From Isochrysis galbana (taxonomy: Eukaryota; Haptophyta; Isochrysidales; Isochrysidaceae), in assembly GCA_018136815.1 (NCBI GenBank), contig CM030936.1, positions 1,347,694-1,411,693 of the forward strand: DNA of 64,000 nt. Direction: 5' to 3'. The notes under the pieces were generated by a model. That model worked only from the letters and a program-made list of their open reading frames with translations, ran no database searches and was not told where the DNA came from. Shown here piece after piece: positions 21,623-33,200 of this stretch (positions within the stretch are counted from its first letter, which is position 1; every line of letters begins with the position of its first letter). Made by a program: the position numbers and the translations under genes.

Positions 21623-22161
21623 GACGCGCGAGCTCCCTCAGAGCTCCCAGGTTTTCTTCACGCCTTCACGGGAGAATTCTTCTATTCTACCTGCGGGGAG
21701 CCGCGGGTGCGTCGACTCTGACTGAGGACACCCACCAGCGCAGCCGAACATACACCCTGTCGCTTCTCGTCTCTCCCGCCACACGCTCACCTGAATTTTT
21801 CACCTATTCTCGACGAATTATTCTCGTACCAGATTGACAACCCAAGAGGAGGAGGAGGGAGGGGGGAACAACCCCCTGGAGAACGCTGCCCCAGACCACA
21901 AGAGAAAGAAGAAGAACGAAGCTTTTCTAAGAGTAGCTTGCAACGGGCGTCGAGGAAGAGGCGAAGAAGCTTCGCCTTTCTCTGGGGGCTGGGGTCTCTA
22001 ATAATATTCGGAAGGGCCGATCCTACCTCTACCTCACACCCATCCCCTACCCCTACTCTAGATGGGAAATACGAAATACGGTGCTGGGGCCTTCAAATAC
22101 AGCCAAATACATATGCCTTCGGCCTGGTTGTTCTGTCATATCTCTTAAGAGGCGGCTGGAA
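21569..22161. repeat. CT microsatellite and 5' flank
   Basis: (CT)n at 21569-21617 abuts the parvulin start codon. The remainder holds no gene. At 22056-22110 it carries CTAGATGGGAAATACG and AAATACAGCCAAATACATATG, and at 22137-22154 TCATATCTCTTAAGAGGC; all three recur in inverted order at 24166-24885. Confidence 0.6.
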
Positions 22162-23015
22162 TGACGAATTGGGATGGCCCATAGGGCCTGAGGGCAATGA
22201 GGAAGGGGCGAAGCCGGCGGCAGGCGCGGCGAGGGAGTCCACTTCGGAGGTGCTGACGGGCTGAAGCCCGTCAGCAGAGGAAGGCGGGCAGGCGGGCTTG
22301 AGCGAGGGCGAGGACGGTGGCGAGAGCGACATCGAGCGAACAGCGAGAGGCGAGGGTGAGTGTGAGGAGGGCTGTAGTGGCAGGGGCTGGCGAGGCGAGG
22401 AGGGATTGTAGGGTATGAGTGTTACGAGAGCGAGAGCGACGAGAGCGAGAGCGACGGATGACGACTGACGACAGGACGACGGACAAAGACACCCAGGAAA
22501 ACACCCCGACTCTCGCCCCACGACTTTCTCACATAACTCGACTGAAATCAAACCCAAACACTCCGATCAGACGACGACGGACGACGATCAGAAGGCGATC
22601 TGTCGGATCTGTCGGCGATCACGTCTGGAAGGGGAATCGCACCATAACGGAAACGAGGGGCAATCCTGCCGCACAGGATTCCAAGAGACTTACCGAATAA
22701 GACAAGAGAGATGCGGTGTGCCTAAGGGTGAGATGCGAAGAGATTGCAAATTAAACCTGATTGCAATCACTGAAGTAGATAGAGAAACGCGGAGAAGATA
22801 GCGAATTAAACCTATTCGCGAGGCGCCTAGGATGAAGAAAGGTGGGGAAACTTCCCTTCTCTTCGAGAGAAAGAGAGAGGGCGCTCCACAACCCACGATC
22901 CTATGCGTCCAAGCGAAGCTTTTAACCGAGAACGAGAACGAGAGAATTATAACGATAATACCGAACGACGAAGAGAAGCCTAACGAGTGTCGATTCTCGA
23001 TTCGCGAATGCGACA
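22162..23015 (-). mobile_element. LTR of family A, copy A2 (fossil)
   Basis: An 854-bp TG...CA unit very similar to A1 and A4. On the minus strand a polypurine-like G-run (CAGGGGGG) directly precedes TGTCGC, as expected for a 3' LTR whose sense strand is minus. The Ty3/Gypsy RNase H fossil at 23540-24084 lies on the correct side and strand to be part of the same element. It is broken; by eye only scattered differences separate it from the other copies, so it is probably young. Confidence 0.7.
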
Positions 23016-23539
23016 CCCCCCTGCTAGGATCGAGCGTCCCGCGAGGAAAGAAGAGAACCTAACGGACATCGGAGAGCTCCGAACAAGCCACGAGAAAGGC
23101 AGAAGAGCAATCCTGAACGAGACCGAATGAGCGAAGAGCGAAGAGCGAATGAATCCGAAGAGCGAATGAAACAATACATCCGAAGAGCGAATGAAACAAT
23201 AAATCCGAATGGATGGAGAGCCGCGCGCCAAACGCCGAACCAAGACGGAAGACGTGATGAGCGACGCACCGAGAAGTTACAAGTTACGAACAATCGAGGA
23301 CCGATGAGAACGCGGAACGACGAGAATCGAGAATCGAGAACGAGAAACGAAGAACGATAACAACGCGGAACGACGAGAATCGAGAATCGAGAATCGAAGA
23401 ACGAACGACGAACGACGAACGATGAACTATAAGAATAGTGCGCGACGCTCGGCCTGTGCCTCCTTGAGCGCCTCGGCGTTGGGTGTACCGACGTCGAGGT
23501 AGGAGAGGTTGATAGAATCCCTGGTCGTAGAGGACAACC

Positions 23540-24084
23540 TACCTGGACAATCGTTCGTCCGCTTGCATACTGGATGCCGTTGTGGTACGAGAACGAGAGG
23601 CGGCGACGGCTGGCGGCTGACCATCCGATGCCGTGGTGGAGCGGGAGTTAGGGACGATGGCGGCTAGTAGCTGCCCACCCCCCTGCTTAGGAGCGGACGT
23701 CTCCGACGTCTCATCGTCTGCCGTCACCAAGCGTGACACGCCATCAGCATCCTTGTGATTAGCACCTGGTTTGTGCTCGACGGTGAAATTGTACTCGGAC
23801 AACTTGAGCGCCCATCGCATCAGGCGCGACGCCGGCCCACCCTGGACGGTGTCCTTCATGGTGTGCAGCCAACGGAGAGCTTGGTGATCGATGACGAGGC
23901 GAAAGTGTCGGCCCCAAAGGTACGGTCGCCAAGTGCGAATACTTTCCAGGGCAGCGAGAAGCTCCACTTCGGTGGTGGTCCAATGGCGCTCCGCGGCGGT
24001 GAGGGCTAGGGCCAAGATACGATGGGTGACGGGTATGGAGACGCCCTGACGCCCTCCCATACCGCTACAGCCGCCAACGACCAA
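23540..24084 (-). mobile_element. Ty3/Gypsy pol RNase H fossil
   Basis: The minus strand carries a Gypsy-type RNase HI region: LALTAAERHWTTTEVELLA, the LVIDHQALRWLH motif, ASRLMRWALKLSEYNFTV, and HKPGANHKDADGVSRL at its end. Flanking reverse-transcriptase sequence is not seen. Together with the 3' LTR copy A2 it is the remnant of one Ty3/Gypsy element, incomplete and broken. Confidence 0.8.
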
Positions 24085-25328
24085 CGACTAACGAGGCGGT
24101 CTGAGAGGCATGGGAGGGGACGGCGCGGCGCGGCGACGGCGTGCAGCACCTCCGAAGGTGCTTCGCCTCTTAAGAGATATGATATCATGTACTACTATGA
24201 TCTATGATATCTCAGTATTAGTTGCTCTAGACTTGATACTGAGTGTCATATGACAAGACTAGAGGCTTCAATCCAACTAGTTTTACTAGTACAAGTTCGG
24301 GGCGCGGGAAATACCGGCGCTCCTAGCTCCTAGCTCCGAGCCCCCCCCCCCCCCCAATGGCCAATGGCCAATGGCCGCCAACCTGATGTGCCACATGATG
24401 TGCGGCAACGATGGCGGCGGCGACGACGGCGATCACGAGTGTCACACCGCCGTGAACCGTGGAGTGGTGGCGGCGCCATATGGAGACGCTCCAGGGGTGC
24501 CGCTGTGGGAGCTTGAAATGGTCAGTCATCGAGCAGTATCCGATTCCAAGTACTGAGTAAGAAGATTTGTATCATAATGGCGGGTTTATAAGTTATAAGT
24601 GTAGATGTTTGGAGTGACGAGTGACGAGTATCATATGATATGAGATGTATGACGTATGACATCATACATCATACTCATACTCAGTTCCATGGCAAGTGTC
24701 ATATTATGACGGTATGACGGTATGACGGAACAACCTGGGTATTTGGCCTCCGGCCAAAAATATTGCAAATATATTCGAGGCCTACAACCCATGACGCGCT
24801 TCAAATACAGCCAAGTACAAATACATATGTATTTGTATTTGGCCTCTGGCCAAATACGGTAAATACGCGTATTTCCCATCTAGGGTGCGGACGGGTGTGT
24901 CCAGATCCTCGATTGTCGCCATTCTGATCGCTTGTCGACGTGTCTCATGCAGTCCACGGTCCAGGTCACATGCGGCGGCGGTTTTTAGCTCTCTATATAG
25001 CTCTAGTAGGAGTACGGGAAGGTTGCGCGGGTTGCCACGCCGAGGTGAAAGAGACGACCGAAAGAAAACATAAGAAAGAGAGGTGTATAGTAATGTGTGG
25101 TGGCGTGGTGTGAGCTCCCTCCCTCTTCTTGATGACCCCCCTCTCTTTCTTCTCTCTTCCCATCGATACATTCAGTGTCCTCTCTGCCTTCTGTGGGCTG
25201 GCGCCATCTACAGGAAAGCCTGTACTTTCCTCGTGACAAGCAAATAATCTCTCTGCCTCCGCCCTGCCCCTCCCCATCCTTCTCCCGCCCCCCCCCTGCC
25301 TCTCTGGGTGTTGGCGGGTGTGCGTCGC
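24085..25328. other. Intergenic; palindromic AT-rich repeats
   Basis: Holds a poly-C run with AATGGCC triplications (24341-24375), a stretch of TCATATGATATGA-like short palindromes (24630-24725), and ATTTGGCC palindromes (TATTTGGCC/GGCCAAATA near 24837-24857). It ends with CGTATTTCCCATCTAGG, the inverse of the motif at 22058. The final 170 bp is pyrimidine-rich and leads into the next gene. Confidence 0.5.
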
Positions 25329-27455
25329 ATGTGCGGGCTGACGGCTGTCGTCTGGCTCACCGGAGCGCCCACCGAGTGTCCGACTCCTCTCACTGCTCTC
25401 GAGGCGATTGTGCGGCGTGGACCGGACCAGCTGGGCAAGTGCTCCCTGCGCGATGGGCGCGTGTGGCTCGCGGCGGCTGTACTCCACATGCGAGGAGAGA
25501 CTCTGACGGCGCAGCCGCTCGCCGACGGCCACGGAAACGTTCTCCTGTGGAATGGTGAGGTCTTCGGCGGCGATCCACTTCCGGTGCCACACAAGAGTGA
25601 CACGGAGGCCGTGCTGGCTGCGCTGGTTGACGGAGGAGCGGTGCAGCACGTGCTTGCGCACATTGAAGGGCCGTATGCGTTCGTCTTCTGGCACGAGGCG
25701 AGCTCGACGCTCTGGTACGGTCGGGACCCGCTGGGACGGCGCAGCCTGCTCCGGCGGCTGGATGAGGACGGCAGATCGCCGTCCGGCGTGTCGGCACTCG
25801 GGAGAGTGCCCCGATGGCGATCGATGCGGCTGTCCTCCGTCGCGGCCAACTTTGAGGACGATGCGGGCCAGAGTTTTGCAGGCGCGGAGTGCGCATGGCT
25901 TGAGCTGCCTACTGATGGCATCGGGAGTGTCCACTTGCTGCCTTGTGGGGGCACGGAGATGCGTTGGCACACATGGTCATCGATCGGTCGCTCCGCGCCG
26001 CAGCGCTTGCCCACGTGCGATGCTTGGAGGATTCCGGCGTGGCTGCAGCGTGAGCGTGCCGCCGCAGCGAGCGAGCTCGTGCGGCGGCTATCGGATGCCG
26101 TGCGTAGGCGTGTCAGCTCTGAATTTGGGGCTCGAACACCTCCGGCTTCATGCAGAGGTGAGGGAGGCTCTCGAAGCCATAAGGCGCGGGCGGCTGTGAT
26201 GTTCTCCGGTGGCATCGACTCGATGGTGCTCGCTCGCCTCGCCGACATCCATCTTCCCGCCGGCGAGCCGATCGACTTGCTCAACGTGGCGTTTGGTGTA
26301 GAGGCGGCAGTTGCGCCCGACAGGCTGACGGGGCTGGCTGGAGTGGAGGAACTTCGACGGCTGTCACCGCGGAGAGACTTTCGGCTCATCGAGATCGATA
26401 TCACCCTCGCCGAACTGCTCGACGCCCGAAGCCGTCTCATTGAACTCTTGCTTCCGGCCAGCACCGTCATGGACGTGAATATCGGCGCAGCGCTATGGTT
26501 TGGTGCCAGAGGTGTTGGCGTTTTGCGACCGCAGGCTCAGAGTCTCAGTAGCACCATCGGATCGGCTGCTGCGGCTGTGTGCAGGTACTACGGTGAGGAG
26601 GGGGCGCCGTCAGAGTCGGCGCTAGCAGAGGCTTTGCCGCCAAGAGCTGTTCTGGAGGTGACGATTGGGCTGCATAAAGAGACCGGCGGACAGCCTCTCG
26701 AGCTCAGCATTGACTGGCTCGGAAGAGGTGGCAGCGATCTGGCCTCGCCAATAGGGTTGCACATCGCTGCAGGTCGGAGACCGGCAGCGCACGGGCAGTG
26801 GATGGGTCCGCGAGCTCTGCCGGATTCAATGGCTTGTCACGGGCCTGTGATGGCTGGCCATGGTCAAGCTCTTGACGGTTGTGCATCCGTCACTCGCGAT
26901 GGCAGCGCAGATCTCTTTCGAAGTGAGGCGCGTGTGCTTTTGCTGGGCATGGGCGCCGATGAGCAGATGGCGGGATATGGCCGGCATCGGACCACTTACT
27001 CTCGGCAAGGTTGGGATGGGCTCTCCGCGACTCTCGACGAGGAAAGAGAGCGAATCTGGTTGCGAAATCTTGGGCGAGACGATCGCATCATCTCGGATTG
27101 GGGCCGGGAAGCGCGCCACCCGTACCTTGACGAGGCAGTGATGCGATTGCTCGCTGAGCTGCCATTACCGCTGATTTGCGACCTCTCGCAAGGCTTCGGC
27201 TGTGGGGACAAGCTCATACTGCGCAATGCAGCTCGATTGCTTGGCCTCACGAGGAGTTCGCGCTTGCAAAAGCGCGCCATCCAATTCGGTACTCGCATTG
27301 CCAATCGGGGCGTCTATGGAGGAGCTTCGGTGCGAGGGGATGTCGACCTATCGGAAATTGTGCACCCACGAGCACAGGATTCTGGGAGGGCGGTTGGTGC
27401 ACCGCTTCGTGCGGAGCTGAACAAGAAGAGGAGAGGGCCACCGCAAACCAAGTGA
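25329..27455 (+). CDS. Asparagine synthetase domain-containing protein (ASNSD1-like)
   Basis: A single-exon gene of 708 codons. The start is set at ATG 25329, because class II glutamine amidotransferases need Cys2 as the nucleophile (MCGLTAVV); the open frame extends 7 codons further upstream. The N-terminal Ntn domain shows RRGPDQ, LLWNGEVF, SDTEAVL and YGRDPLGRRSLL. The synthetase domain has the PP-loop AVMFSGGIDSMVLA (S293-S298), VMDVNIGAALWFGARG and LLLGMGADEQMAGYGRH. The C-terminus closes with NLGRDDRIISDWGREARHP and SRLQKRAIQFGTRIA, which is the ASNSD1 pattern rather than true AsnB. The family is ATP-dependent by fold, but its substrate is not settled. Inserted low-similarity loops (about 420-525) make it longer than the animal protein. 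Confidence 0.88.
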   Translation: MCGLTAVVWLTGAPTECPTPLTALEAIVRRGPDQLGKCSLRDGRVWLAAAVLHMRGETLTAQPLADGHGNVLLWNGEVFGGDPLPVPHKSDTEAVLAALVDGGAVQHVLAHIEGPYAFVFWHEASSTLWYGRDPLGRRSLLRRLDEDGRSPSGVSALGRVPRWRSMRLSSVAANFEDDAGQSFAGAECAWLELPTDGIGSVHLLPCGGTEMRWHTWSSIGRSAPQRLPTCDAWRIPAWLQRERAAAASELVRRLSDAVRRRVSSEFGARTPPASCRGEGGSRSHKARAAVMFSGGIDSMVLARLADIHLPAGEPIDLLNVAFGVEAAVAPDRLTGLAGVEELRRLSPRRDFRLIEIDITLAELLDARSRLIELLLPASTVMDVNIGAALWFGARGVGVLRPQAQSLSSTIGSAAAAVCRYYGEEGAPSESALAEALPPRAVLEVTIGLHKETGGQPLELSIDWLGRGGSDLASPIGLHIAAGRRPAAHGQWMGPRALPDSMACHGPVMAGHGQALDGCASVTRDGSADLFRSEARVLLLGMGADEQMAGYGRHRTTYSRQGWDGLSATLDEERERIWLRNLGRDDRIISDWGREARHPYLDEAVMRLLAELPLPLICDLSQGFGCGDKLILRNAARLLGLTRSSRLQKRAIQFGTRIANRGVYGGASVRGDVDLSEIVHPRAQDSGRAVGAPLRAELNKKRRGPPQTK

Positions 27456-28415
27456 CGGCATGACATTGCCAGCCGAGCTGCGTTGCCCCGATGTTGGACC
27501 TCTGATTCCTTCCTCTCATCCCCGCTCGCTTTTCCATCTCAAGCGAAATGCGCAACACTACGAGAACCCAATAGAATATGAATATGCTACTAGCAGCAGA
27601 CTACGCGCACAGGATGAAAAATAACAATTCGTAGAAGCAGGGGATATATGACGTCGTCAGGTCGCGCCACGTCAGCCTAAATAGATGGCATGGTTGAACC
27701 CAGCCGAGAGCCCCGCTTCGTGACGTCGACTGCCACTTTGCGCCATGACCTGGATCGCGCATATCGCAGGCGCTGCCCTATCAACCACAACCCACAACCG
27801 CTCCCAATGCTTCCACCCGGGAGCTCTCTCCCTCTCCCCTACCCCTACTCTCCCTAGTTCCCAGCAAAATGAACAATCCTCGGAGCTCCCTCGCGACCGC
27901 CTTTGTTCAATCGCCAGCCCCGTCTCAAAGGCCCTTGTCAAAGCCGCAGCTAGCCGCCTCGGCTCGCCGTCCGCCGTCCGGCCCGCCCGCCAGCCCATCA
28001 CAGCCCGCTCCGATGCGCTCAGGGTCACGGTGACGGATCATAGCGTGACTTCTTTACTCGGGCCGCCACCGTAATCGTAATACCTAATACCGCAGCTAGG
28101 TGTGTAGGCATGTGTGTTGTGGTCTTTCGGGGGAGAATCAGGCCAGTGGCAGTACCGGTATCAAGTCTCAGATGGTTGATAATAGGAAGTATAGATAGAG
28201 ACATAGGAGGTCGATCAATCGGTCTATCGTCAGCAGTCGATAGTGATGAGGTGGCCGTGACCGTAGATACGTGATGATAAGCCTCCGATAGAAAGTAACT
28301 CTGCCGGGCAGTGTGAGCCCTGAGGCCAGAGAATACAAGTGTTCAAGGAAAAAACGAGAAGAAGAGAGGAGGAGCTCGTCCATCGGTGGCCTCAAGATCC
28401 CGGCCGGAACTTCCG
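27456..28415. other. Intergenic with clustered ACGTCA sites
   Basis: No gene is seen. Three bZIP-type cores lie within about 80 bp: TGACGTC at 27649-27655, ACGTCA at 27669-27674 and TGACGTC at 27721-27727. Confidence 0.4.
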
Positions 28416-29442
28416 ATGAAGGCCCACTCGCTCGCTGGCAAGTGCAGCCCGGTCTCGCGGCCCGCGGCGGTGGGGTTGGCGGTGGGCGCGCTGCTCGCTG
28501 CACTCACGCTCCCCATCCCCGCGCCGCAAGTGGTCAAGGTGCTGCGTGCGAGGAGCAGCCACGGCGTCTCGCTGCAGACGCTCCACTTGACTGTCCTCTT
28601 CTGCTCCGCCAACATTGGCTCAACAATCGTGGTCAAGTGGAGGACGCTGCAGTCTTGCAGGACGCAGGGAGCACCCTGCCTCGCTGGCCTCCTCGACTTG
28701 TTACAAGAGGCCGCCTCCGCAATCTCTTGGGCTCTTACCATGTGGGTCGTCCTGTACTACAAGTGCACTGTGAAGAATCTCCTTGCGACCGCTGTCTTGA
28801 TCCTCATGGTAGCTGCTATCATTGGTTCGAGCCTTGGTCTCTCCATCTTACAGCCTTGTTCTACCCCCGCTCTCGATCTCGCCGCCGTCTTTGGCTGGCT
28901 TTCTGCTGGAGCTGCAGCTCTTCAGTATGCACCACAACTTTTGACCACAGTGAGAGAGGGCGGCTCTGGATCCCTCTCATATACGACCTACGCGCTTAAC
29001 ATCTTGATGGGCATCGCCGTGGCCGTAAATGAGATTGACTTTCAGCGAGATTCGTGGCCGGTGAGTGAGCACAGTAAGGACGCTCGCCTGCGACTTGCAC
29101 ATACTTGCTCTCCATTCGCCTCGCAGTCAAGCGCGTTCACACCATGTCCATTTGAGTTACTTGTCGCAGGTGTGGGGACCGGATGTGACCTCTGTGGTCA
29201 TGCAAATGGCCGTGGTTGTGACGTCTCTTCATTACGATCTAAGGGAACGTCGCATCTGCCTTGCCCCGAAGCGGCTCACAGCACAACTGACTGGAGATTC
29301 CCAAGGCCAAGAAGCCCAGCTATCGCACGAGGGCACGTCTGTACGCAGGAGCCAATCGAGTATGCTGTACACCGATCCCGCATCCCTCGCCAACCCGCTA
29401 CTCTTCTCGCGCGAGGTGTCAGCTTCTGAGAAGGAAGAGTAG
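28416..29442 (+). CDS. PQ-loop repeat membrane protein (MPDU1/SWEET-like superfamily)
   Basis: Two exons (28416-29060 and 29170-29442) are joined by a 109-bp GT-AG intron in phase 0; the protein has about 305 residues. It has about seven hydrophobic helices and two PQ-loop motifs: LPIPAPQVVKVLRARSSHGVSL and QYAPQLLTTVREGGSGSLSY. Members of this superfamily are transporters, or membrane helpers such as MPDU1 in dolichol-sugar use. The pattern of two PQ motifs with seven helices fits MPDU1/PQ-loop proteins better than plant SWEETs. The 70-residue hydrophilic C-tail is probably cytosolic. The ATG at 28416 is the first in the frame. Confidence 0.8.
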
Positions 29443-30229
29443 ATTGCAGTTGCATTGACGCGAGTGGGTCGCGCCAAGGATTTACGCCGTTTGACTGTAG
29501 CTGTAGTATAGTGAGTGTATAGTTAGTCGTAGGAAAGGCTCTACTTCTACTTGCTATGCGTGTACTTAACGATGATAATAGTAGTAGATAATTTGTGATT
29601 TGATTCACGGAGACACTAGTTGGCATGCCGTCTCTCGAGGCTGCCTGCAATTTCCGATGGAACTTATTTGAGTACGCGACTCACACCCGAGACGAAGACG
29701 AGACAAAATCGTTGTAAGTTCAATCACAAGAGAGAGCTCTTTGCTGCGTCGATTGTCCACTGAAAAGTGGGTTTATAATCGTGTTGAGGTGATGGCCCAC
29801 AAGTTACTCTTGTGAGCAGAAAGATACGACGTATGTTTGCAAGTGACGCTCGGGTACTTGTCTCGATGAAATGCCGCGATGATTGCCAATAATCATTGGC
29901 AGACAACTTGTATGTTAAAAGTCGTGGAAACATACCGACACAGATGCGTGCCAGAAAAATCATTTTTGCGTCAGGCGTCAGGTCGGTCAGCGAGCAAGTG
30001 AGTAATTGGTACTACTTGTATCTAGGCACGATATACCCCGACATATTCTAGGAATATGCACAAGCATAGGCAACCCAACGGCAGCAAAAATCATAAATCT
30101 ACAGTGCACGTTCTCCCTTCACGTAAGCAACGCCTCGACGACGAGAGCCGGGCTCGCCGTGACCGAGACACGGGTTGATCACATCGACAGGTGTAGGCTA
30201 GTATCAGGCCGAATCGGAATTGGTATCAA
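29443..30229. other. Convergent intergenic region
   Basis: Lies between the 3' ends of two convergent genes. No gene or strong repeat is seen. Confidence 0.4.
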
Positions 30230-33200
30230 TCAATTCTCAGTAGTCGTAGAGGACGGTATGGTAGACGCTGTTTGTAGACCTTTCTCGGGAATCTCAAGAT
30301 CCAACACACTGTTAGAAAGCCGATTGACTGGCTTGTCCTCGCTTTCCGCTACACTTACCATAGATTGGCGGTCGGCAACAATGGCGTGAGTGGGAGCTTG
30401 TGTAGACATGTTTAGATCAGTTCCGATCAACGTGTCAGTGGTGGTGTGTGCTGAGAGATTCATATTTTCCTTTGATATTGGCGCCATCCCTACGTCTTTA
30501 TCAACCAAGACCTCTGCCTCTTCTTGTGCGAAAGGAAGTGCCAAACAACGCTGCTCCATCGATACCATCTCTGGCGCACTTGATATGTGGTGCCGCACCG
30601 CCGTCGTCGTGTTTGAGCAGGGCTCACAAACGTTGACATCTTTTGCAGTAGTCGACGTTTCCGCATCCTGGGCGTTCGAACGTTCTTCTGGCATGCCGCT
30701 GGCCGTAAGCAACGCGGTAGCGCACGCTGAAGTTGAGTTAGCGCTGTGAACGGGTGAGCACGCTGTAGGTGTCGACTTTACCGCGGGCAGTGATGGAGAC
30801 GGCGATTTCTCATCGTCGCATGCATCCTTTGCCGGACCAGCATCGCCACAACGTGCGAGCGAGTTGTGAGGGATTGGCGTTTCCACGGTGCTGCATGATG
30901 GCTGTATGTAGCCATGTTCATCACTGTTGAGCCCCATTGAAGCATTAGCTGAAGGCAAGCCCGTCGAGCAGGTCTGAATGGATGATTGCGCATTGTCCAC
31001 CCGCGTGAGACCGTGACCCGCCAATTGTTGGGCAACGAGGCTCGATGAAGGAGCGAAATAGACACCGTCATCGCGAGCAGGGAGAAGCCGTGGCGCTCCC
31101 AAAGGTCCCAACGTTGAAAGACATCTAGCCGGTGGAGCACGCGTGAATGTTTGGAAGAGGTCGCCTGCGCCCATGCACGAGAGCTTCTTGAGAGCCTGGC
31201 GCAAGGATGGCATTGGAAGAGGAGGCTCTGGATGTCGATTCGACGAAACAATATCGAAGGCACGCGACGTTGGTGTACTTGGCCTGAGGCTAGAGTGGGG
31301 GTCAGGCGCCCCACAGGCGTCGTGCTCTGATGCCACAACAAGCGCGACCGTAGGCGCTTCAGCAGGAGACTTCAATAGTGCCGGTCCACGCGAAGGCACT
31401 TGACTCCCACGATTCAGCTCCCGGTATTGCGCTTCATCGACAGCGTCTTCCGGACGCAGATTCACAATCGGCGAGGAGTCGACGGGCGCAAACGAGCTGC
31501 CCGTGCTTGCATCATCCTCAACTGGACCATGTCGTGACGATGTCTTCAGTGTACCTGGAATTGGTGAAATCTCCTTTGGTAAACCTTGATGCTCCACTTC
31601 TCGAGATGCGTCCGTGCGATTCTTCTCAAGACCGTCCAAGTCTGTTGCCTGATCCATTGCAGATTCTTTTGGCGACGACACCGGAAGTATTTGCGCATGC
31701 CTGTCGACGGTATCGTTCCGATTATCTGTGGCATTGCCGTCTGCCTCTGCATCAGCGAGGAGAGGCAAACCATGCGCTATGATCTGAGTGCTCTCTTCTT
31801 GTGCTGCATCAACATTGGCACAACCCGCTGCGACAATCGGCTTTGCACGAGGAGAATGGCACGAATCCCCATGCAAAAGAGAGCTGTCAATCCCAACACC
31901 GACTTCTTGAATGACTTGAGCATCAGAATCGTCCACTATTAAGGGCGATGCGCGATGATTCAACGCGGGGCCTGCGTGCGGAAGAGTAGCAATCGACTCG
32001 ACTTCATGTCGTTGAACTTCATCGCTATCCATATCGCTGGTCGCAAGTACGGTCTCGACCCGAGGCGTTGAGGAGGAGCATGCACACTGTGAGTTTGTCA
32101 GCTCAGTACCATGAATAGACTCCGCTACTATAGGGCATGATGTCGTTTCCACCTCTTGCCCGTATGCAGGAGCCGTTGCACGTGTTGCCTGACCGTCAGA
32201 AGGGCCGGTGAAGGTCTTCCTTGATATGTATTTGTCACGAAAATTTGCCGAAATTGACCCATCATCCTCCTTGAAGTCGCTCTTTACGCTTGCATCTTCT
32301 TGAAGATCCAAAGTGTAAGATGGACTTCTGCAAAGAGCCATGTGAGTCGCATCGATGCCGTCGGTCTCCGGATGAGACCGAGAGCCATTCGTCTCGGGTT
32401 GCTCATTGATTGAGCACGATGAAGTAGTTATTTGACCGACAAATGGACTGCTGTTGGCCGAGACTGAGCCCAAGGCATCTTCCTCACCATCTGATTTGAC
32501 CATAAGATACTTGTGGCCGACTTCTTTGAGGGTGTCCAATAGATTTTGTAGTGACACAGTAGGTAGGGTTGGCTCGAATACCGTCGCCGGCGATGGGCGA
32601 TTAGGCGAGCTTTGCGGCAATGCGGGTCCGGCAATCTTCTCTTGTTGCAGAGTTAAGGTTGCACACGGTCGTGGAAGTGAGCGCACATCCACGCGATCAG
32701 CCGGCAAGATGCTTCCCGTATTCTCGACGATGGATGCCGATGACGTAATGACGGTACAATGTGTGCTTATGGCAGTCGGTTCATCGATGGTCGGATCTGA
32801 TGTGAGTAAGAAATTGGAGGATATGCCGGAGAGTGCTTCGGCCTCGAGCTGATCTCCGCCAAAGTTGTGCTGCCCACAGGAAGAAGAGACATCAATGCTG
32901 TACTTAATCATATCTTCATGCGCTTGCCCATGTACCGATTCAGGCGGCCGCGTCTCCATGTCTGGCAAGCGCGAAGCGCTCGAGTCGGCTTTGAGGCACG
33001 TTGAGTGGCTGTATGGACTGCGGGTAATGCTCACATCTGAAAGGACGGCTGCGCCATACGTGGTCCCTTGACGGGCCGTTGGCGAGCATGGCAGTCGCAA
33101 TGGAATTCCGGCGAGCGGGTTTTCCCAATCGATTGTAGGTCGGCCTGAGAGCTCAAGAATGCATTGCTCAACTTTTGGCGTTGGTGAGCCGCCCAGATAA

